From: Micromonospora sp. RP3T
Lineage (GTDB): Bacteria; Actinomycetota; Actinomycetes; Mycobacteriales; Micromonosporaceae
Assembly (NCBI RefSeq): GCF_003027925.1
Contig: NZ_PYPS01000001.1
Coordinates: 1-64,000 of the forward strand
DNA: 64,000 nt
Reading direction: 5' to 3'
The position numbers and the translations under genes are program-made. The notes beneath the pieces were generated by a model. The model was given only the letters and a program-made list of their open reading frames with translations, made no database searches and was not told the DNA's origin. Positions 31,578-41,896 of the stretch are shown piece by piece; positions within the stretch are counted from its first letter, which is position 1; each line of letters begins with the position of its first letter.

Positions 31578-31634
31578 GTGTCAAGAAGGGGCCCGGCCTA
31601 TGCAGAAGGCGTCAAGAAGGGCCCCCTCCTTACG
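31578..31634. repeat. 57-bp palindromic element, copy A (divergent)
   Basis: Aligns base for base over 57 positions with the copies at 48736, 59887 and 61303: it starts GTGTCAAGAAGGGGCCC, has the second half GGCGTCAAGAAGGG and ends CCTCCTTACG. An additional half-unit (GAGGGCCCCTTCCT) lies just upstream around 31556-31569. The element's last bases supply the TAA stop of the oligopeptidase gene on the minus strand. Confidence 0.7.
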
Positions 31635-33723
31635 CGCGGCCGAGGCGGTCCAGCGTCCACGCGTTGACGAACGCCTCCTCGCGCCAGGAGTCGTACCGGC
31701 CGCTGGGCCCGCCGTGGCCGGCGCCCATCTCGGTCTTGAGCAGGTAGTCGCCCTGCGGGGCGAGGGCGCGCAGGCGGGCGATCCACTTGGCCGGCTCGTG
31801 GTAGAGCACCCGGGTGTCGTTGAGGCTGGTCACCGCCAGGATCGCCGGGTAGTCGGCCGACGTCACGTTCTCGTACGGGGTGTACGACTTCATGTACGCG
31901 TAGACCTCGGGGTCGTCCAGCGGGTTGCCCCACTCCTCCCACTCGGTGACCGTCAGCGGCAGCGACGGGTCGAGGATCGAGGAGAGCGCGTCCACGAACG
32001 GCACCTGCGCGACGATCCCGGCGAACGCGTCCGGGGCCAGGTTGGCCACCGCGCCCATCAGCAGGCCACCGGCCGAGGCGCCCCGGGCGACCAGCCGGTC
32101 GCTCGCCGTCCAGCCGGCCTTGACCAGGTGCCGGGCGCAGGCCACGAAGTCGGTGAACGTGTTCTTCTTGGCCAGCAGCTTGCCCTCGTCGTACCAGCGG
32201 CGGCCCAGTTCGCCACCGCCGCGGATGTGCGCGACCGCGAAGACGACGCCGCGGTCGAGCAGGCTCAGCCGGGCGATCGAGAACCACGGGTCCATGCTGG
32301 CCTCGTACGAGCCGTAGCCGTAGATGACCGCCGGCGCGGAACCGTCGCGCGGGGTGTCCCGGCGGCAGACCAGCGAGATCGGCACCCGGGTGCCGTCGTC
32401 GGCCAGTGCCCAGTCCCGGTGCTGCTCGTAGTCGGCCGGGTCGTACGCCCGCCCGTCCGGGCCGGGGCGTACCGGCTTGCGTCGCAGCAGCGTCAGCTCG
32501 TGGCCGGCCAGGTCGTAGTCGTAGATCGACTCGGGCGTGACCAGTGAGGCGTAGCGCAGCCGGATCGCGCCGGTGCGGTATTCCGGGTTCGCGTCCAGCC
32601 CGACGCTGTAGATCGGCTCGGGAAAGTCGATGTCCCAGCTGTCGTCGCTGCCGACCGGCACCACCCGCAGCCCGGTGAGCCCGTTGCTGCGCAGCGAGAC
32701 CACGAGATGGTTCTCGAACGCGTCGACCGACTCCAGCCGGGTGCCCGGCGTGTGCGGGATCAGCGGCGTCCAGTCGCCCGGCGCGTCGGCCGAGGTGTAC
32801 GCCAGCGCGAAGTCCTCCGCGCCGTCGTTGTGCAGGATCAGGAAGCGGTGGCCATGGTGCTCGACCGCGTACTCGACGCCCTGTCGCCGCGGGGCCACGA
32901 TCGCCGGCTCGCCGGTGGGGTTGGCCGCCGGGATGACCCGGACCTCGCTGGTGATCTTGCTGTGGATGTCGATGAGCACGAAGCGCTCGGAGCGGGTCAG
33001 TTCGACGCCCACCCAGAACCGCTCGTCGTCCTCCTGGTGGACCACCACGTCCTCGTCCGGGCCGGTGCCGACGGTGTGCCGCCACACCCGGTTCGGCCGC
33101 CAGGCGTCGTCCACAGTGACGTAGAACAGCGTGGAGGCGTCGCCGGACCACGCCGTGCCGTAGAACGTGTCGGGCACCTCGTCGGGCAGCAGCTCACCGG
33201 TGGACAGGTCCTTGATCCGCAGCGTGAACCGCTCGTCGCCGGAGAAGTCGGTGGAGTAGGCCAGCCAGCGACCGTCCGGGCTCACGTCGAACGCGCCGAG
33301 CGAGAGAAAGTCGTGCCCCTCGGCGAGCTGGTTGCCGTCGAGCAGCACCTCCTCGCCGTCGAGTGGGGCGCCGTCCGCGCTGACCGGGGGCGTGGTCTCA
33401 CCGGGGCGGACGGCACGCCGGCAGCGCACGCCGTACTGCTGCCCCTCGACCGTGCGGGTGTAGTACCAGTGGCCGTCCTTGCGGGTCGGCACCGACAGGT
33501 CGGTCTCCTGGGTGCGTCGGCGCGTCTCCTCGAACAGCTCGGCCCGCAGCCCGGCCAGGTGCGCGGTGCGCGCCTCGGTGTAGGCGTTCTCGGCCTCCAG
33601 GTAGGCGATCGTCTCCGGGTCGTCCTTGGCGGCGAGCCAGGCGTACTCGTCGACGACGGTGTCACCGTGGTGGGTCCGCTCGGCCGGAACGCGCTTCGCC
33701 GTGGGCTGTGGGGTCGTGGTCAC
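31630..33723 (-). CDS. oligopeptidase B (prolyl oligopeptidase family, S9A)
   Basis: 697 residues from GTG 33723. N-terminal beta-propeller (residues about 70-410) and C-terminal alpha/beta-hydrolase domain. The catalytic triad is Ser550 in GASAGG, Asp636 in SLNDTRV and His670 in GAGHGGPSGRYD; GYGSYE and FAVAHIRGGGELGRRWYDEGK are S9A signatures. Cytoplasmic, cleaving short peptides after basic residues. Start region AKRVPAERTHHGDTVVDEYAWLA is typical. The stop codon lies inside the end of a 57-bp repeat element. Confidence 0.95.
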   Translation of the reverse strand: MTTTPQPTAKRVPAERTHHGDTVVDEYAWLAAKDDPETIAYLEAENAYTEARTAHLAGLRAELFEETRRRTQETDLSVPTRKDGHWYYTRTVEGQQYGVRCRRAVRPGETTPPVSADGAPLDGEEVLLDGNQLAEGHDFLSLGAFDVSPDGRWLAYSTDFSGDERFTLRIKDLSTGELLPDEVPDTFYGTAWSGDASTLFYVTVDDAWRPNRVWRHTVGTGPDEDVVVHQEDDERFWVGVELTRSERFVLIDIHSKITSEVRVIPAANPTGEPAIVAPRRQGVEYAVEHHGHRFLILHNDGAEDFALAYTSADAPGDWTPLIPHTPGTRLESVDAFENHLVVSLRSNGLTGLRVVPVGSDDSWDIDFPEPIYSVGLDANPEYRTGAIRLRYASLVTPESIYDYDLAGHELTLLRRKPVRPGPDGRAYDPADYEQHRDWALADDGTRVPISLVCRRDTPRDGSAPAVIYGYGSYEASMDPWFSIARLSLLDRGVVFAVAHIRGGGELGRRWYDEGKLLAKKNTFTDFVACARHLVKAGWTASDRLVARGASAGGLLMGAVANLAPDAFAGIVAQVPFVDALSSILDPSLPLTVTEWEEWGNPLDDPEVYAYMKSYTPYENVTSADYPAILAVTSLNDTRVLYHEPAKWIARLRALAPQGDYLLKTEMGAGHGGPSGRYDSWREEAFVNAWTLDRLGRA

Positions 33724-33798
33724 GGCGTCACGTTACCGGTCGGCGGACCGCCGCCGGGCTCCGCGCCGCGCGGAGCCCGCGACGCGCCGCCAGCGTTT

Positions 33799-33815
33799 TC
33801 GAACATGTGTACGAT
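33799..33815 (+). promoter_or_regulatory. LexA-like box and leaderless promoter of the FAD oxidase gene
   Basis: TCGAAC-ATGT-GTACGA (33799-33814) differs at one base from the LexA consensus half-site GTTCGA. TACGAT (33810-33815) is a -10 that overlaps it and ends seven bases before ATG 33823, as for a leaderless transcript. Same arrangement as at 18920-18941. Confidence 0.7.
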
Positions 33816-33822
33816 TGCCGCC

Positions 33823-35271
33823 ATGGCGGCTGCTGCGCGTTCCACCGACCGACCCGGAGCCCTCGAGATCACCCGGAAGCTGGCCGAGATCTGCGGCCGT
33901 CCGTTCGCCCGTTTCGCCGGCCCGGCCGACGAGGTGGCCGGCCGCACCGCCCGCTGGGTGGCCGTGCCGGGCGGCCCGCGTGCCGCCGCCGAGGTGCTCC
34001 GGCTGGCGGCGGCGCACGACCTGACCGTGGTGCCGCGCGGCGCCGGCACGAAGATCGACTGGGGTGCCGCCCCGGGCCGGGTCGACATCATGCTCGACAC
34101 CGGCCGGCTGGCCGGCGTCTGGCACGAGCCGAGGGACGCCGCGGTGGCCGAGATCGGTGCCGGCACGCCGCTGCGGGCGGTCCAGGCCACGTTGGGCCGC
34201 ACCGGCCGGCGGCTCCCGGTCGACGCGCCCTCGCCGGGGGCGACGCTGGGCGGGGTGCTCGCCGCCGACGAGGCCGGCCCGTTGCGCCACCGGCACGGCA
34301 GCCCGTGCGCACAACTCGTCGGCGTGCGTTACCTCGACGCCGACGGCGAGCTGGTCAGCGTCGGCGAGTCCGGCACGGCACGCCTCGAACGCGCGGCCCC
34401 GACGGGTGGCTTCGACGGTCTGTTCGCCGCCGGTTCCGCCGGTGGCGGTGACGCGGTCCTCGGGCGCGGCGACCTGCCGGGGCTGGACGTGGCCCGGCTG
34501 CTCTGCGGCTCGCAGGGCGGCCTCGGCGTGCTGGTCTCGGCCACCATGCGGGTGCACGCGGCGCCGGCCGACCGGGTCTGGGTGTCCCGCCCGCTCTGGT
34601 CGCCGTTGGAGCTGCCCGACCTGGTCCGTGCGGTGCACGCCGCCGGGGTCGACCCGGCCGCCGTCGAGCTGGACGTGCCGGTGCCGGTCCCCCTGCCCCG
34701 CCGCCGGATCCCCGCCAGCCATCCCTCGGTGGCCGGCCGTCCCGACCATCCGGCGGTGACCGGGCGGCCCGCGGTGGGCAGCCTGGTGGTGCTGCTGGAG
34801 GGCGGCCCGTCCGACGTGGCGGGACGCGCCGAGCGACTGACCGCCGTGCTCGGCGGTGGGGCCGTGGTCAACCACCAGGCACCCGAGTGGTGGGGGCGCT
34901 ACCCGTTCGCCCCGGGCGACACGGCGCTGCGCATCGACGTGCCGGCCACGGACCTGCACTCCGCGGTCTACGCGCTGCGCGACGCCGCCGGCGCCTCGAT
35001 GCCGGTGCGTGGCTCCGCCGGGATCGGCTCCGCCTACGCCGCCCTGCCCGGTGGGTTGTCGCCGGAGCGGGTCGCCTCGATCCTCACCGCGGTCCGCGAC
35101 GTGCTGATCGCCCGGCAGGGGCGGTGCGTGGTGGTGGCGGCGCCGGCCCCGGTGCGCCGCAGCGTCGACCTCTGGGGCGAGCTGCCCGCGCTGCCGCGAC
35201 TGCGCAGCGCCAAGGCGCACCTGGATCCGCACCGTCGACTGGCCCCCGGCCGCCTTCCCGGCGGCCTCTGA
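33823..35271 (+). CDS. FAD-binding oxidase (PCMH type, GlcE/DLD-like)
   Basis: 482 residues from ATG 33823; ATG 33805 would also be in frame but lies in the LexA box. The FAD-binding domain has LAAAHDLTVVPRGAGTKIDWG, VDIMLDTGRLAGVWHEPRDAAVAEIGAGTPL and LPVDAPSPGATLGGVLAADEAGPLRHRHGS (quoted in parts), and a GlcE-like C-terminal domain ends LDPHRRLAPGRLPGGL. It lacks the Fe-S domain of GlcF and no partner gene is adjacent. Substrate is unknown; the LexA-like box suggests a link to DNA damage rather than glycolate growth. Confidence 0.85.
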   Translation: MAAAARSTDRPGALEITRKLAEICGRPFARFAGPADEVAGRTARWVAVPGGPRAAAEVLRLAAAHDLTVVPRGAGTKIDWGAAPGRVDIMLDTGRLAGVWHEPRDAAVAEIGAGTPLRAVQATLGRTGRRLPVDAPSPGATLGGVLAADEAGPLRHRHGSPCAQLVGVRYLDADGELVSVGESGTARLERAAPTGGFDGLFAAGSAGGGDAVLGRGDLPGLDVARLLCGSQGGLGVLVSATMRVHAAPADRVWVSRPLWSPLELPDLVRAVHAAGVDPAAVELDVPVPVPLPRRRIPASHPSVAGRPDHPAVTGRPAVGSLVVLLEGGPSDVAGRAERLTAVLGGGAVVNHQAPEWWGRYPFAPGDTALRIDVPATDLHSAVYALRDAAGASMPVRGSAGIGSAYAALPGGLSPERVASILTAVRDVLIARQGRCVVVAAPAPVRRSVDLWGELPALPRLRSAKAHLDPHRRLAPGRLPGGL

Positions 35272-35289
35272 CCCGAGCCGCGTGGGCGG

Positions 35290-37350
35290 TCAGGGGATGT
35301 CGTTGCGGAGCACCAGGACGGCGATGTCGTCGCGCGGAGGCTCGGCGGAGAACGCGATGGTGGCGGCGCGCAGGCGGGCGGCGACCACGTCGGCGGAATA
35401 GCCGGCCAGCGGCGCCGCGGACTCACGTAGCCGCTCGGTGCCGAACAGCTCCCGGCCGCGCCGCCGCTCGGTCACCCCGTCGGTGTAGAAGATGAGCGCG
35501 TCGCCCGGCTTGAGCGCCAGCTCGGCCGTCGGGGTGGTGATGGCGTCGAGCAGGCCGAGCGCGGTGCCGCTGGCGCCGACGAACGTCGCGCCGCCACCGC
35601 CGTGCAGCAGCACCGGCCGGTCGTGGCCGGCCAGGTGCAGGGAGACGTCGAGCAGGTCACCGTCGCCGGGCGTGACCGCCGCCAGCGCGAGCGTGCAGTA
35701 GCGCCCGCCGCCCCGCTCGACGAGCGTCTCGTTGAGTCGGCCGAGCACCTCCGGCAGCGGCTTGCCGTCGCCCACCAGCACCCGGATCACGTCGCGGACC
35801 AGGCCGGTCACGGCGGCGGCCTGCACGCCCTTGCCGGAGACGTCCCCGACCACCACCAGCCAGCGACCGTCCGGCAGCGGCACCACGTCGTAGAAGTCGC
35901 CGCCGACCTCGGCGTCGTCGCCGGTCGGGACGTACTCGGCGGCGAAACCGATGCCCTCGACCACCGGCAGCACCGGCGGCAGCAGCGACTGCTGGAGCGT
36001 CTGCGCGACCCGGCGGCGCTCGGCGTGGATGCGGGCGTTCTCGATGGCCAGCGCGGCACGCCGGGCCACGTCCTCCAGCACCGAGACCTCGTCGGGGTCG
36101 TGCCGGTGCCGCTGGTGCCGGCCCACGGCGAGCGTGCCGAGCCGCTGCCCGCGGGCGATCAACGGGACGGCGAAGCCCTCCATCGGCCCGCCCAGCGGCA
36201 CCTGCGTCTGGCTGCGGGACGCCTCGCGCAGCCGGGACTGGATCGAGTCCGGGCCGGTCTCGGCGAGGACCCGGTGCAGGTGGGGCAACATCGCCTCGTC
36301 GGCGTGGCTGGACGCGGCGAGACGCAGCCGCCCCCATTCGTCGGTGGTGTGCACCGCGCACCACCGACCGAGCCGGGGCACCACGAGCTGCGGCACGAGC
36401 GCCATGGTCAGCTCGACGTCGAGCGACTGGGCGAGCAGCTCGCTCGCCTCGGCGAGGAAGGTCAGCCAGGCGGACCGACGGACGTCGGCGCGACGCAGCC
36501 GGTCGTTCTCCAGGTGCAGCGACAGCCGCTCGGCGGCCAGCACCGCGAGCGGCCGGGCGTACGCCGAGGGCGCCGCGTCCAGCTCCAGCTCGCCGGCGTA
36601 CGGGCGGTGCACGGCGAGTGGGACGCGCAGCAGCTCGTTGCCCTCCCGGGGGGCCCGGCCGTAGCGGGCGAACACCTGGGTGCCCAGCCCGTCCCCGCGG
36701 TCGAGTCGGACCGTGCCGCCGGCCGCGCCCACCATCTCGCCCACCCGGGTCAGCAGCCCGGCGGCGAACTCGGGCAGCGGATCGTCGGCGTACGCGTCGG
36801 GGGTGGTCTGCATCAGTTCGCTCATCGCCGCGGCGCTCGGCGTGCCCTGGTCCGGGCGTTCCGTGCCGGCCCGGGCCGGTGCGGCGGACAGCCGGGCGGG
36901 CCCGCCCCGACCGGGCCGGTCCAGGCGGAACCAGACGCCCTTGCCGGTGGGGAGGTACGTGGTACCCCACCGGCTGGCGAAGTGGTCGACGAGCAGCAGG
37001 CCACGACCGCGCGCGGCCACCTCGGTGATGTCGGCGGTGGTGTTGCGCACGCCGACGACCAGTTCGTCGACCGGGCCGGAGGCGAAGTCGGTGACGGTGA
37101 CGGTGAACCCGGCGGGGTCGGCCTCGACCTCGATGTCCAGTTCGGTGCGGGCGTGCTCGACCGCGTTGGTGGTCAGCTCGGTGGTGAGCAGCAGTGCCTC
37201 GTTGAGCAGTTCGGGCAGGTCGGCTTCGAGGAGCATGGCCCGCACCAGCGCCCGGGCCGCCGCGGGGGTGCGCCGGTCGGCGGGGAGGCGGACGCGACGG
37301 ACGTGCTCGTCCGCGCCGCCGCTCAGGGCCGGCCCTGCCTCCGCTGACAC
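35290..37350 (-). CDS. osaC: OsaC-like regulator: RsbW-type kinase, GAF and PP2C phosphatase
   Basis: 686 residues from GTG 37350, chosen over a longer antisense-type extension because GAGG lies eight bases upstream. Residues 15-140 are an RsbW-like ATPase ([38 protein letters not shown]). A PAS/GAF-like region (residues about 190-430) includes [23 protein letters not shown]. Residues 455-680 are a SpoIIE phosphatase ([60 protein letters not shown]). Domain order and divergence from osaA-osaB match S. coelicolor OsaC, a SigB-system regulator in osmotic stress; the name is by analogy. Confidence 0.85.
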   Translation of the reverse strand: MSAEAGPALSGGADEHVRRVRLPADRRTPAAARALVRAMLLEADLPELLNEALLLTTELTTNAVEHARTELDIEVEADPAGFTVTVTDFASGPVDELVVGVRNTTADITEVAARGRGLLLVDHFASRWGTTYLPTGKGVWFRLDRPGRGGPARLSAAPARAGTERPDQGTPSAAAMSELMQTTPDAYADDPLPEFAAGLLTRVGEMVGAAGGTVRLDRGDGLGTQVFARYGRAPREGNELLRVPLAVHRPYAGELELDAAPSAYARPLAVLAAERLSLHLENDRLRRADVRRSAWLTFLAEASELLAQSLDVELTMALVPQLVVPRLGRWCAVHTTDEWGRLRLAASSHADEAMLPHLHRVLAETGPDSIQSRLREASRSQTQVPLGGPMEGFAVPLIARGQRLGTLAVGRHQRHRHDPDEVSVLEDVARRAALAIENARIHAERRRVAQTLQQSLLPPVLPVVEGIGFAAEYVPTGDDAEVGGDFYDVVPLPDGRWLVVVGDVSGKGVQAAAVTGLVRDVIRVLVGDGKPLPEVLGRLNETLVERGGGRYCTLALAAVTPGDGDLLDVSLHLAGHDRPVLLHGGGGATFVGASGTALGLLDAITTPTAELALKPGDALIFYTDGVTERRRGRELFGTERLRESAAPLAGYSADVVAARLRAATIAFSAEPPRDDIAVLVLRNDIP

Positions 37351-37528
37351 CTCCGTATCCTCTACCGCCGCCGCCCCGGGTGCCAAGCGCCTCGGCCGAA
37401 CCCGGAAACTCGGGCGGATACCGTCCGTGACGCGCCCCGAGCCCGCCGTGACCTCGACGGATCGCGCGGCAGAATGATGGGATGGCCGCGTGTCGGCACG
37501 AGCCGGTGGGCCCCGAGCTGAGCGAGGA

Positions 37529-40500
37529 ATGATGACCACGGCGAAACAGTCGGTGAGCGCGGATCCGTCCGCCACCGACCACGAGGTGCTCCTCGGCGAG
37601 CTGGTCGAGGCGTTGCAGCGGGTGGCTCGCGGCGACCTCCGGGTCCGCCTGCCGCGACGGGCGGGGCGCTCCGGCGAGGTGGCCGACGCGTTCAACGACG
37701 TGGTGTCGCTCCAGGAACGGCAGCAGCTGGACCTGCGCCGGATCAGCCGGATCGTCGGCCGGGACGGCCGGCTGACCGAGCGCCTCGACGACGAGGGCCT
37801 GGAGGGTTCCTGGGCGGAGGGGCAGCGGGCGGTCAACTCGCTGATCGACGACCTGGGCCGGCCGGCCACCGAGATCGCCCGGGTCATCGTGGCGGTGGCC
37901 GACGGCGACCTGTCCCAGCACATGGCGTTGGAGATCGACGGGCGTCCGCTGCGCGGTGAGTACCTGCGGATCGGCCGGACCGTGAACACCATGGTCGACC
38001 AGCTCTCGTCGTTCGCCGACGAGGTGACGCGGGTGGCCCGGGAGGTGGGCACCGAGGGCAAGCTGGGCGGCCAGGCCGACGTGCGAGGCGTCGCCGGCAC
38101 CTGGAAGGACCTCACCGACTCGGTGAACACCATGGCGTCGAACCTGACCGGCCAGGTGCGGTCGATCTCCCAGGTGGCGACCGCGGTGGCGAAGGGCGAC
38201 CTGTCGCAGAAGATCACCGTCGGCGCGCGCGGCGAGGTGGCCGAGCTGGCGGACACCATGAACTCGCTCACCGACACGCTGCGGCTGTTCGCCGAGCAGG
38301 TGACGCGGGTGGCGCGTGAGGTGGGCACCGAGGGCAAGCTGGGCGGGCAGGCGCAGGTGCCGGGCGTGGCCGGCACCTGGAAGGACCTGACCGACAACGT
38401 CAACTCGATGGCGTCGAACCTGACCTCCCAGGTCCGCAACATCGCCCAGGTCTCCACGGCGGTGGCGAAGGGCGACCTCAGTCAGAAGATCACGGTGGCG
38501 GCGCAGGGCGAGATCCTGGAGCTGAAGGACACCGTGAACACGATGGTGGACCAGCTCTCGTCGTTCGCCGACGAGGTTACGCGGGTGGCCCGCGAGGTCG
38601 GCATCGAGGGCAAGCTCGGCGGCCAGGCCCAGGTACGCGGTGTCTCCGGCACCTGGCGCGACCTCACCGAGAACGTCAACCAGCTCGCCGGCAACCTGAC
38701 CAGCCAGGTCCGGAACATCTCCCAGGTGTCGACAGCGGTGGCGAAGGGCGACCTGGGCCAGAAGATCACGGTGGACGCGCAGGGCGAGATCCTGGAGCTG
38801 AAGAACACCGTGAACACGATGGTGGACCAGCTCTCGTCGTTCGCCGACGAGGTGACCCGGGTGGCGCGTGAGGTGGGCACCGAGGGCAAGCTTGGTGGTC
38901 AGGCGCAGGTGAAGGGCGTCTCCGGCACGTGGCGGGACCTGACCGACAACGTGAACTCGATGGCGTCGAACCTGACCAGTCAGGTCCGCAACATCGCGTC
39001 GGTGACCACGGCGGTGGCGAAGGGCGACCTGTCGCAGAAGATCACCGTGGACGCCCGGGGCGAGATCCTGGAGCTGAAGTCCACGGTGAACACGATGGTG
39101 GACCAGCTCTCGTCGTTCGCGGACGAGGTGACGCGGGTGGCGCGCGAGGTGGGCACCGAGGGCAAGCTCGGCGGTCAGGCCCAGGTACGCGGCGTGGCCG
39201 GCACCTGGCGGGACCTCACCGACAACGTGAACTCGATGGCGTCCAACCTGACCGCCCAGGTGCGGAACATCGCCCAGGTCTCCACTGCGGTCGCCAAGGG
39301 CGACCTGTCGCAGAAGATCACGGTGGACGCGCAGGGGGAGATCCTGGAGCTGAAGTCCACTGTGAACACGATGGTGGACCAGCTCTCCTCGTTCGCGGAC
39401 GAGGTGACCCGGGTGGCGCGTGAGGTGGGCACCGAGGGCAAGCTTGGTGGTCAGGCGCAGGTGAAGGGCGTCTCCGGCACGTGGCGGGACCTGACCGACA
39501 ACGTGAACTCGATGGGGTCGAACCTGACCAGTCAGGTCCGCAACATCGCGTCGGTGACCACGGCGGTGGCGCGGGGCGACCTGGGTCAGAAGATCACGGT
39601 GGACGCGCAGGGCGAGATCCTGGAGCTGAAGAACACCGTGAACACGATGGTGGACCAGCTCTCCTCGTTCGCCGACGAGGTGACCCGGGTGGCGCGTGAG
39701 GTGGGCACCGAGGGCAAGCTTGGTGGTCAGGCGCAGGTGAAGGGCGTCTCCGGCACCTGGCGCGACCTCACCGAGAACGTCAACCAGCTCGCCTCGACGC
39801 TGACCACGCAGCTCCGCGCCATCGCGCAGGTCTCCACGTCGGTGACCCGTGGCGACCTGACGCAGCGGATCAACGTGAAGGCGCAGGGCGAGGTCGCCGA
39901 GCTGAAGGACAACATCAACCAGATGATCGTCACCCTCCGGGAGACGACCAAGAAGAACGCCGAGCAGGGCTGGCTCGACTCCAACCTGGCCCGCATCGGT
40001 GGCCTGCTCCAGGGCCAGCGGGACCTGGGCGAGGTCTGTCGCATGATCATGATGGAGGTGACCCCGCTTGTCGACGCGCAGCTCGGCGCGTTCTTCCTGG
40101 CGGACAGCTCCGAGGGCAGCATGCGACTGCGGCTCACCGCCTCCTACGGCTACGTGGCCCGGGGCCACGACGTCACGTTCGGCCCCGGCGAGGGGCTGGT
40201 CGGGCAGGCCGCGCTGTCCCGGCGCACCATCCGGGTCAAGGCGCAGCCGGGCGGCCGGCTGGTGGTCCGCTCCGGGCTGGCCGACACGCCCCCGGCCGAC
40301 CTGGTGGTGCTGCCGGTGCTGTTCGAGGGGGAGCTGCTCGGCGTGATCGAGTTCGCCGGCGTGACCACCTTCTCCGAGCTGCACCTGTCGTTCCTGGAGC
40401 GGCTGGTGCTGACCATCGGCGTCGCGGTCAACACCATCCAGGCCAACCGGCGTACGGAGGAGCTGCTGGCGCAGTCGCAGCGGCTGGCGCACGAGATGCA

Positions 40501-41896
40501 GGACCAGTCGGCGGAGTTGCAGCGCACCAACGCCGAGCTGGAGGACAAGGCGAAGCTGCTGTCGGAGCAGAAGGCCAACATCGAGACGCAGAACCGGGAG
40601 ATCGAGCTGGCCCGGCTCGGCCTGGAGGAGAAGGCGCAGCAGCTCACCCGCGCGTCGGCGTACAAGTCGGAGTTCCTGGCCAACATGAGCCACGAGCTGC
40701 GGACGCCGCTGAACTCGCTGCTGTTGCTGGCGCGGCTGCTGGCGGAGAACCCGGAGCGGAACCTCAGCGCGAAGCAGATCGAGTTCGCCCGGACCATCCA
40801 CGGGGCCGGGTCCGACCTGCTGTCGCTGATCGACGACATCCTGGACCTCTCCAAGATCGAGGCGGGCCGGATGGACGTGGAGCCGGCCGAGATCCAGTTT
40901 GCCGAGATCCGCAGCTACGTCGAGCAGGCGTTCGCGCCGCAGGCCGAGGAGAAGGGGCTCGACTTCCAGGTCCGGGTGAGTCGGGAGCTGCCGCCGGCCC
41001 TGGTCACCGACGCCCAGCGGTTGCAGCAGATCCTGCGCAACCTGCTGTCGAACGCGGTGAAGTTCACCGACAACGGGGCGGTGACGTTGCGCATCGGGCC
41101 GGCCGCCGAGAACGCGGTCTTCGACGTGCCGGCGCTGACCAACGCCCAGCGGGTCATCGCGTTCACCGTCATCGACACCGGGATCGGCGTCTCGGACGAC
41201 AAGCTCTCGCTGATCTTCGAGGCGTTCCAGCAGGCCGACGGCACCACCAGCCGGCGCTACGGCGGGACCGGGCTGGGCCTGTCGATCAGCCGGGACCTGG
41301 CCCGCCTGCTCGGTGGCACGATCACCGTGTCGTCCGCGCCCGGCCAGGGCTCGACGTTCACGCTCTTCGTACCGGATGTGCTGGCGCCGGACGCGGTGGT
41401 GGCGCCCGCGCCGCCGTCGCCGAGCCGCGCGGGCCTGTCGTCGTCGCTGCTCATGCCGATGGAGCTGCCGCAGCCGCAGGAGACACCGGCGACCCGCCGG
41501 CTGGACGGCGTGACCGTGCTGATCATCGACGACGACGTCCGGAACGTGTTCGCGCTGACCTCCGCGTTGGAACTGCACGGGATGACCGTGTTGTACTCGG
41601 ACAACGGGGTGGACGGGGTGCGCCAGCTCGCCGAGCATCCGGAGGTGGACATCGTGCTGATGGACGCGATGATGCCGGATCAGGACGGCTACGAGACGAC
41701 CGCGCAGATCCGTCGTAACCACCGGTTCGCGGACCTGCCGATCGTGTTCCTGACCGCGAAGGCGATGCCCGGCGACCGGGAGTCGGCGCTCGCGGCCGGC
41801 GGCAGCGACTACATCACCAAGCCGGTGGACCTGGACGAGCTGATCGGGCTGATGGCGTCCTGGATCGGCCGCAGCAGAGGCGAGGAGAACGCGTGA
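37529..41896 (+). CDS. osaA: OsaA-like hybrid histidine kinase with tandem HAMP array
   Basis: 1455 residues from ATG 37529 (ATG 37532 equally possible). Residues about 20-800 are a poly-HAMP array with seven 92-residue repeats, each holding the motif [11 protein letters not shown] and a canonical half ([14 protein letters not shown]...[17 protein letters not shown]). A GAF domain (about 825-980), coiled coil, HisKA with His1055 ([13 protein letters not shown]), ATPase ([33 protein letters not shown]) and a receiver with Asp1379 ([12 protein letters not shown]) follow. No membrane segment. In S. coelicolor OsaA/OsaB are needed to recover from hyperosmotic stress; fungal group III kinases have similar repeats. 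Confidence 0.9.
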   Translation: MMTTAKQSVSADPSATDHEVLLGELVEALQRVARGDLRVRLPRRAGRSGEVADAFNDVVSLQERQQLDLRRISRIVGRDGRLTERLDDEGLEGSWAEGQRAVNSLIDDLGRPATEIARVIVAVADGDLSQHMALEIDGRPLRGEYLRIGRTVNTMVDQLSSFADEVTRVAREVGTEGKLGGQADVRGVAGTWKDLTDSVNTMASNLTGQVRSISQVATAVAKGDLSQKITVGARGEVAELADTMNSLTDTLRLFAEQVTRVAREVGTEGKLGGQAQVPGVAGTWKDLTDNVNSMASNLTSQVRNIAQVSTAVAKGDLSQKITVAAQGEILELKDTVNTMVDQLSSFADEVTRVAREVGIEGKLGGQAQVRGVSGTWRDLTENVNQLAGNLTSQVRNISQVSTAVAKGDLGQKITVDAQGEILELKNTVNTMVDQLSSFADEVTRVAREVGTEGKLGGQAQVKGVSGTWRDLTDNVNSMASNLTSQVRNIASVTTAVAKGDLSQKITVDARGEILELKSTVNTMVDQLSSFADEVTRVAREVGTEGKLGGQAQVRGVAGTWRDLTDNVNSMASNLTAQVRNIAQVSTAVAKGDLSQKITVDAQGEILELKSTVNTMVDQLSSFADEVTRVAREVGTEGKLGGQAQVKGVSGTWRDLTDNVNSMGSNLTSQVRNIASVTTAVARGDLGQKITVDAQGEILELKNTVNTMVDQLSSFADEVTRVAREVGTEGKLGGQAQVKGVSGTWRDLTENVNQLASTLTTQLRAIAQVSTSVTRGDLTQRINVKAQGEVAELKDNINQMIVTLRETTKKNAEQGWLDSNLARIGGLLQGQRDLGEVCRMIMMEVTPLVDAQLGAFFLADSSEGSMRLRLTASYGYVARGHDVTFGPGEGLVGQAALSRRTIRVKAQPGGRLVVRSGLADTPPADLVVLPVLFEGELLGVIEFAGVTTFSELHLSFLERLVLTIGVAVNTIQANRRTEELLAQSQRLAHEMQDQSAELQRTNAELEDKAKLLSEQKANIETQNREIELARLGLEEKAQQLTRASAYKSEFLANMSHELRTPLNSLLLLARLLAENPERNLSAKQIEFARTIHGAGSDLLSLIDDILDLSKIEAGRMDVEPAEIQFAEIRSYVEQAFAPQAEEKGLDFQVRVSRELPPALVTDAQRLQQILRNLLSNAVKFTDNGAVTLRIGPAAENAVFDVPALTNAQRVIAFTVIDTGIGVSDDKLSLIFEAFQQADGTTSRRYGGTGLGLSISRDLARLLGGTITVSSAPGQGSTFTLFVPDVLAPDAVVAPAPPSPSRAGLSSSLLMPMELPQPQETPATRRLDGVTVLIIDDDVRNVFALTSALELHGMTVLYSDNGVDGVRQLAEHPEVDIVLMDAMMPDQDGYETTAQIRRNHRFADLPIVFLTAKAMPGDRESALAAGGSDYITKPVDLDELIGLMASWIGRSRGEENA
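37998..39850 (+). repeat. in-frame tandem repeats of 276 bp in osaA
   Basis: The motif GTGACGCGGGTGGC or close variants recurs at 38024, 38300, 38576, 38852, 39128, 39404 and 39680, exactly 276 bases apart. Some units are nearly identical at DNA level: 38848-39030 and 39400-39582, two periods apart, differ at few positions. This points to recent unit duplication or gene conversion. Confidence 0.9.

Noticed and set aside
37351-38457. N-terminal extension of the OsaC-like protein to over 1000 residues.
   Set aside because: The extension is antisense to osaA and Ser/Arg/Thr-rich; a GTG with ribosome site at 37350 fits the domain start.
38024-39700. The regular 276-bp repeats as a CRISPR-like or minisatellite array.
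   Set aside because: They are in frame, encode HAMP domains and have no unique spacers.
35657-41722. Very long minus-strand open frame (about 2020 codons) covering osaA and part of osaC.
   Set aside because: It is antisense to osaA and shows low-complexity His/Arg/Gly/Leu composition typical of antisense frames in GC-rich DNA; its length comes from the repeats of osaA.
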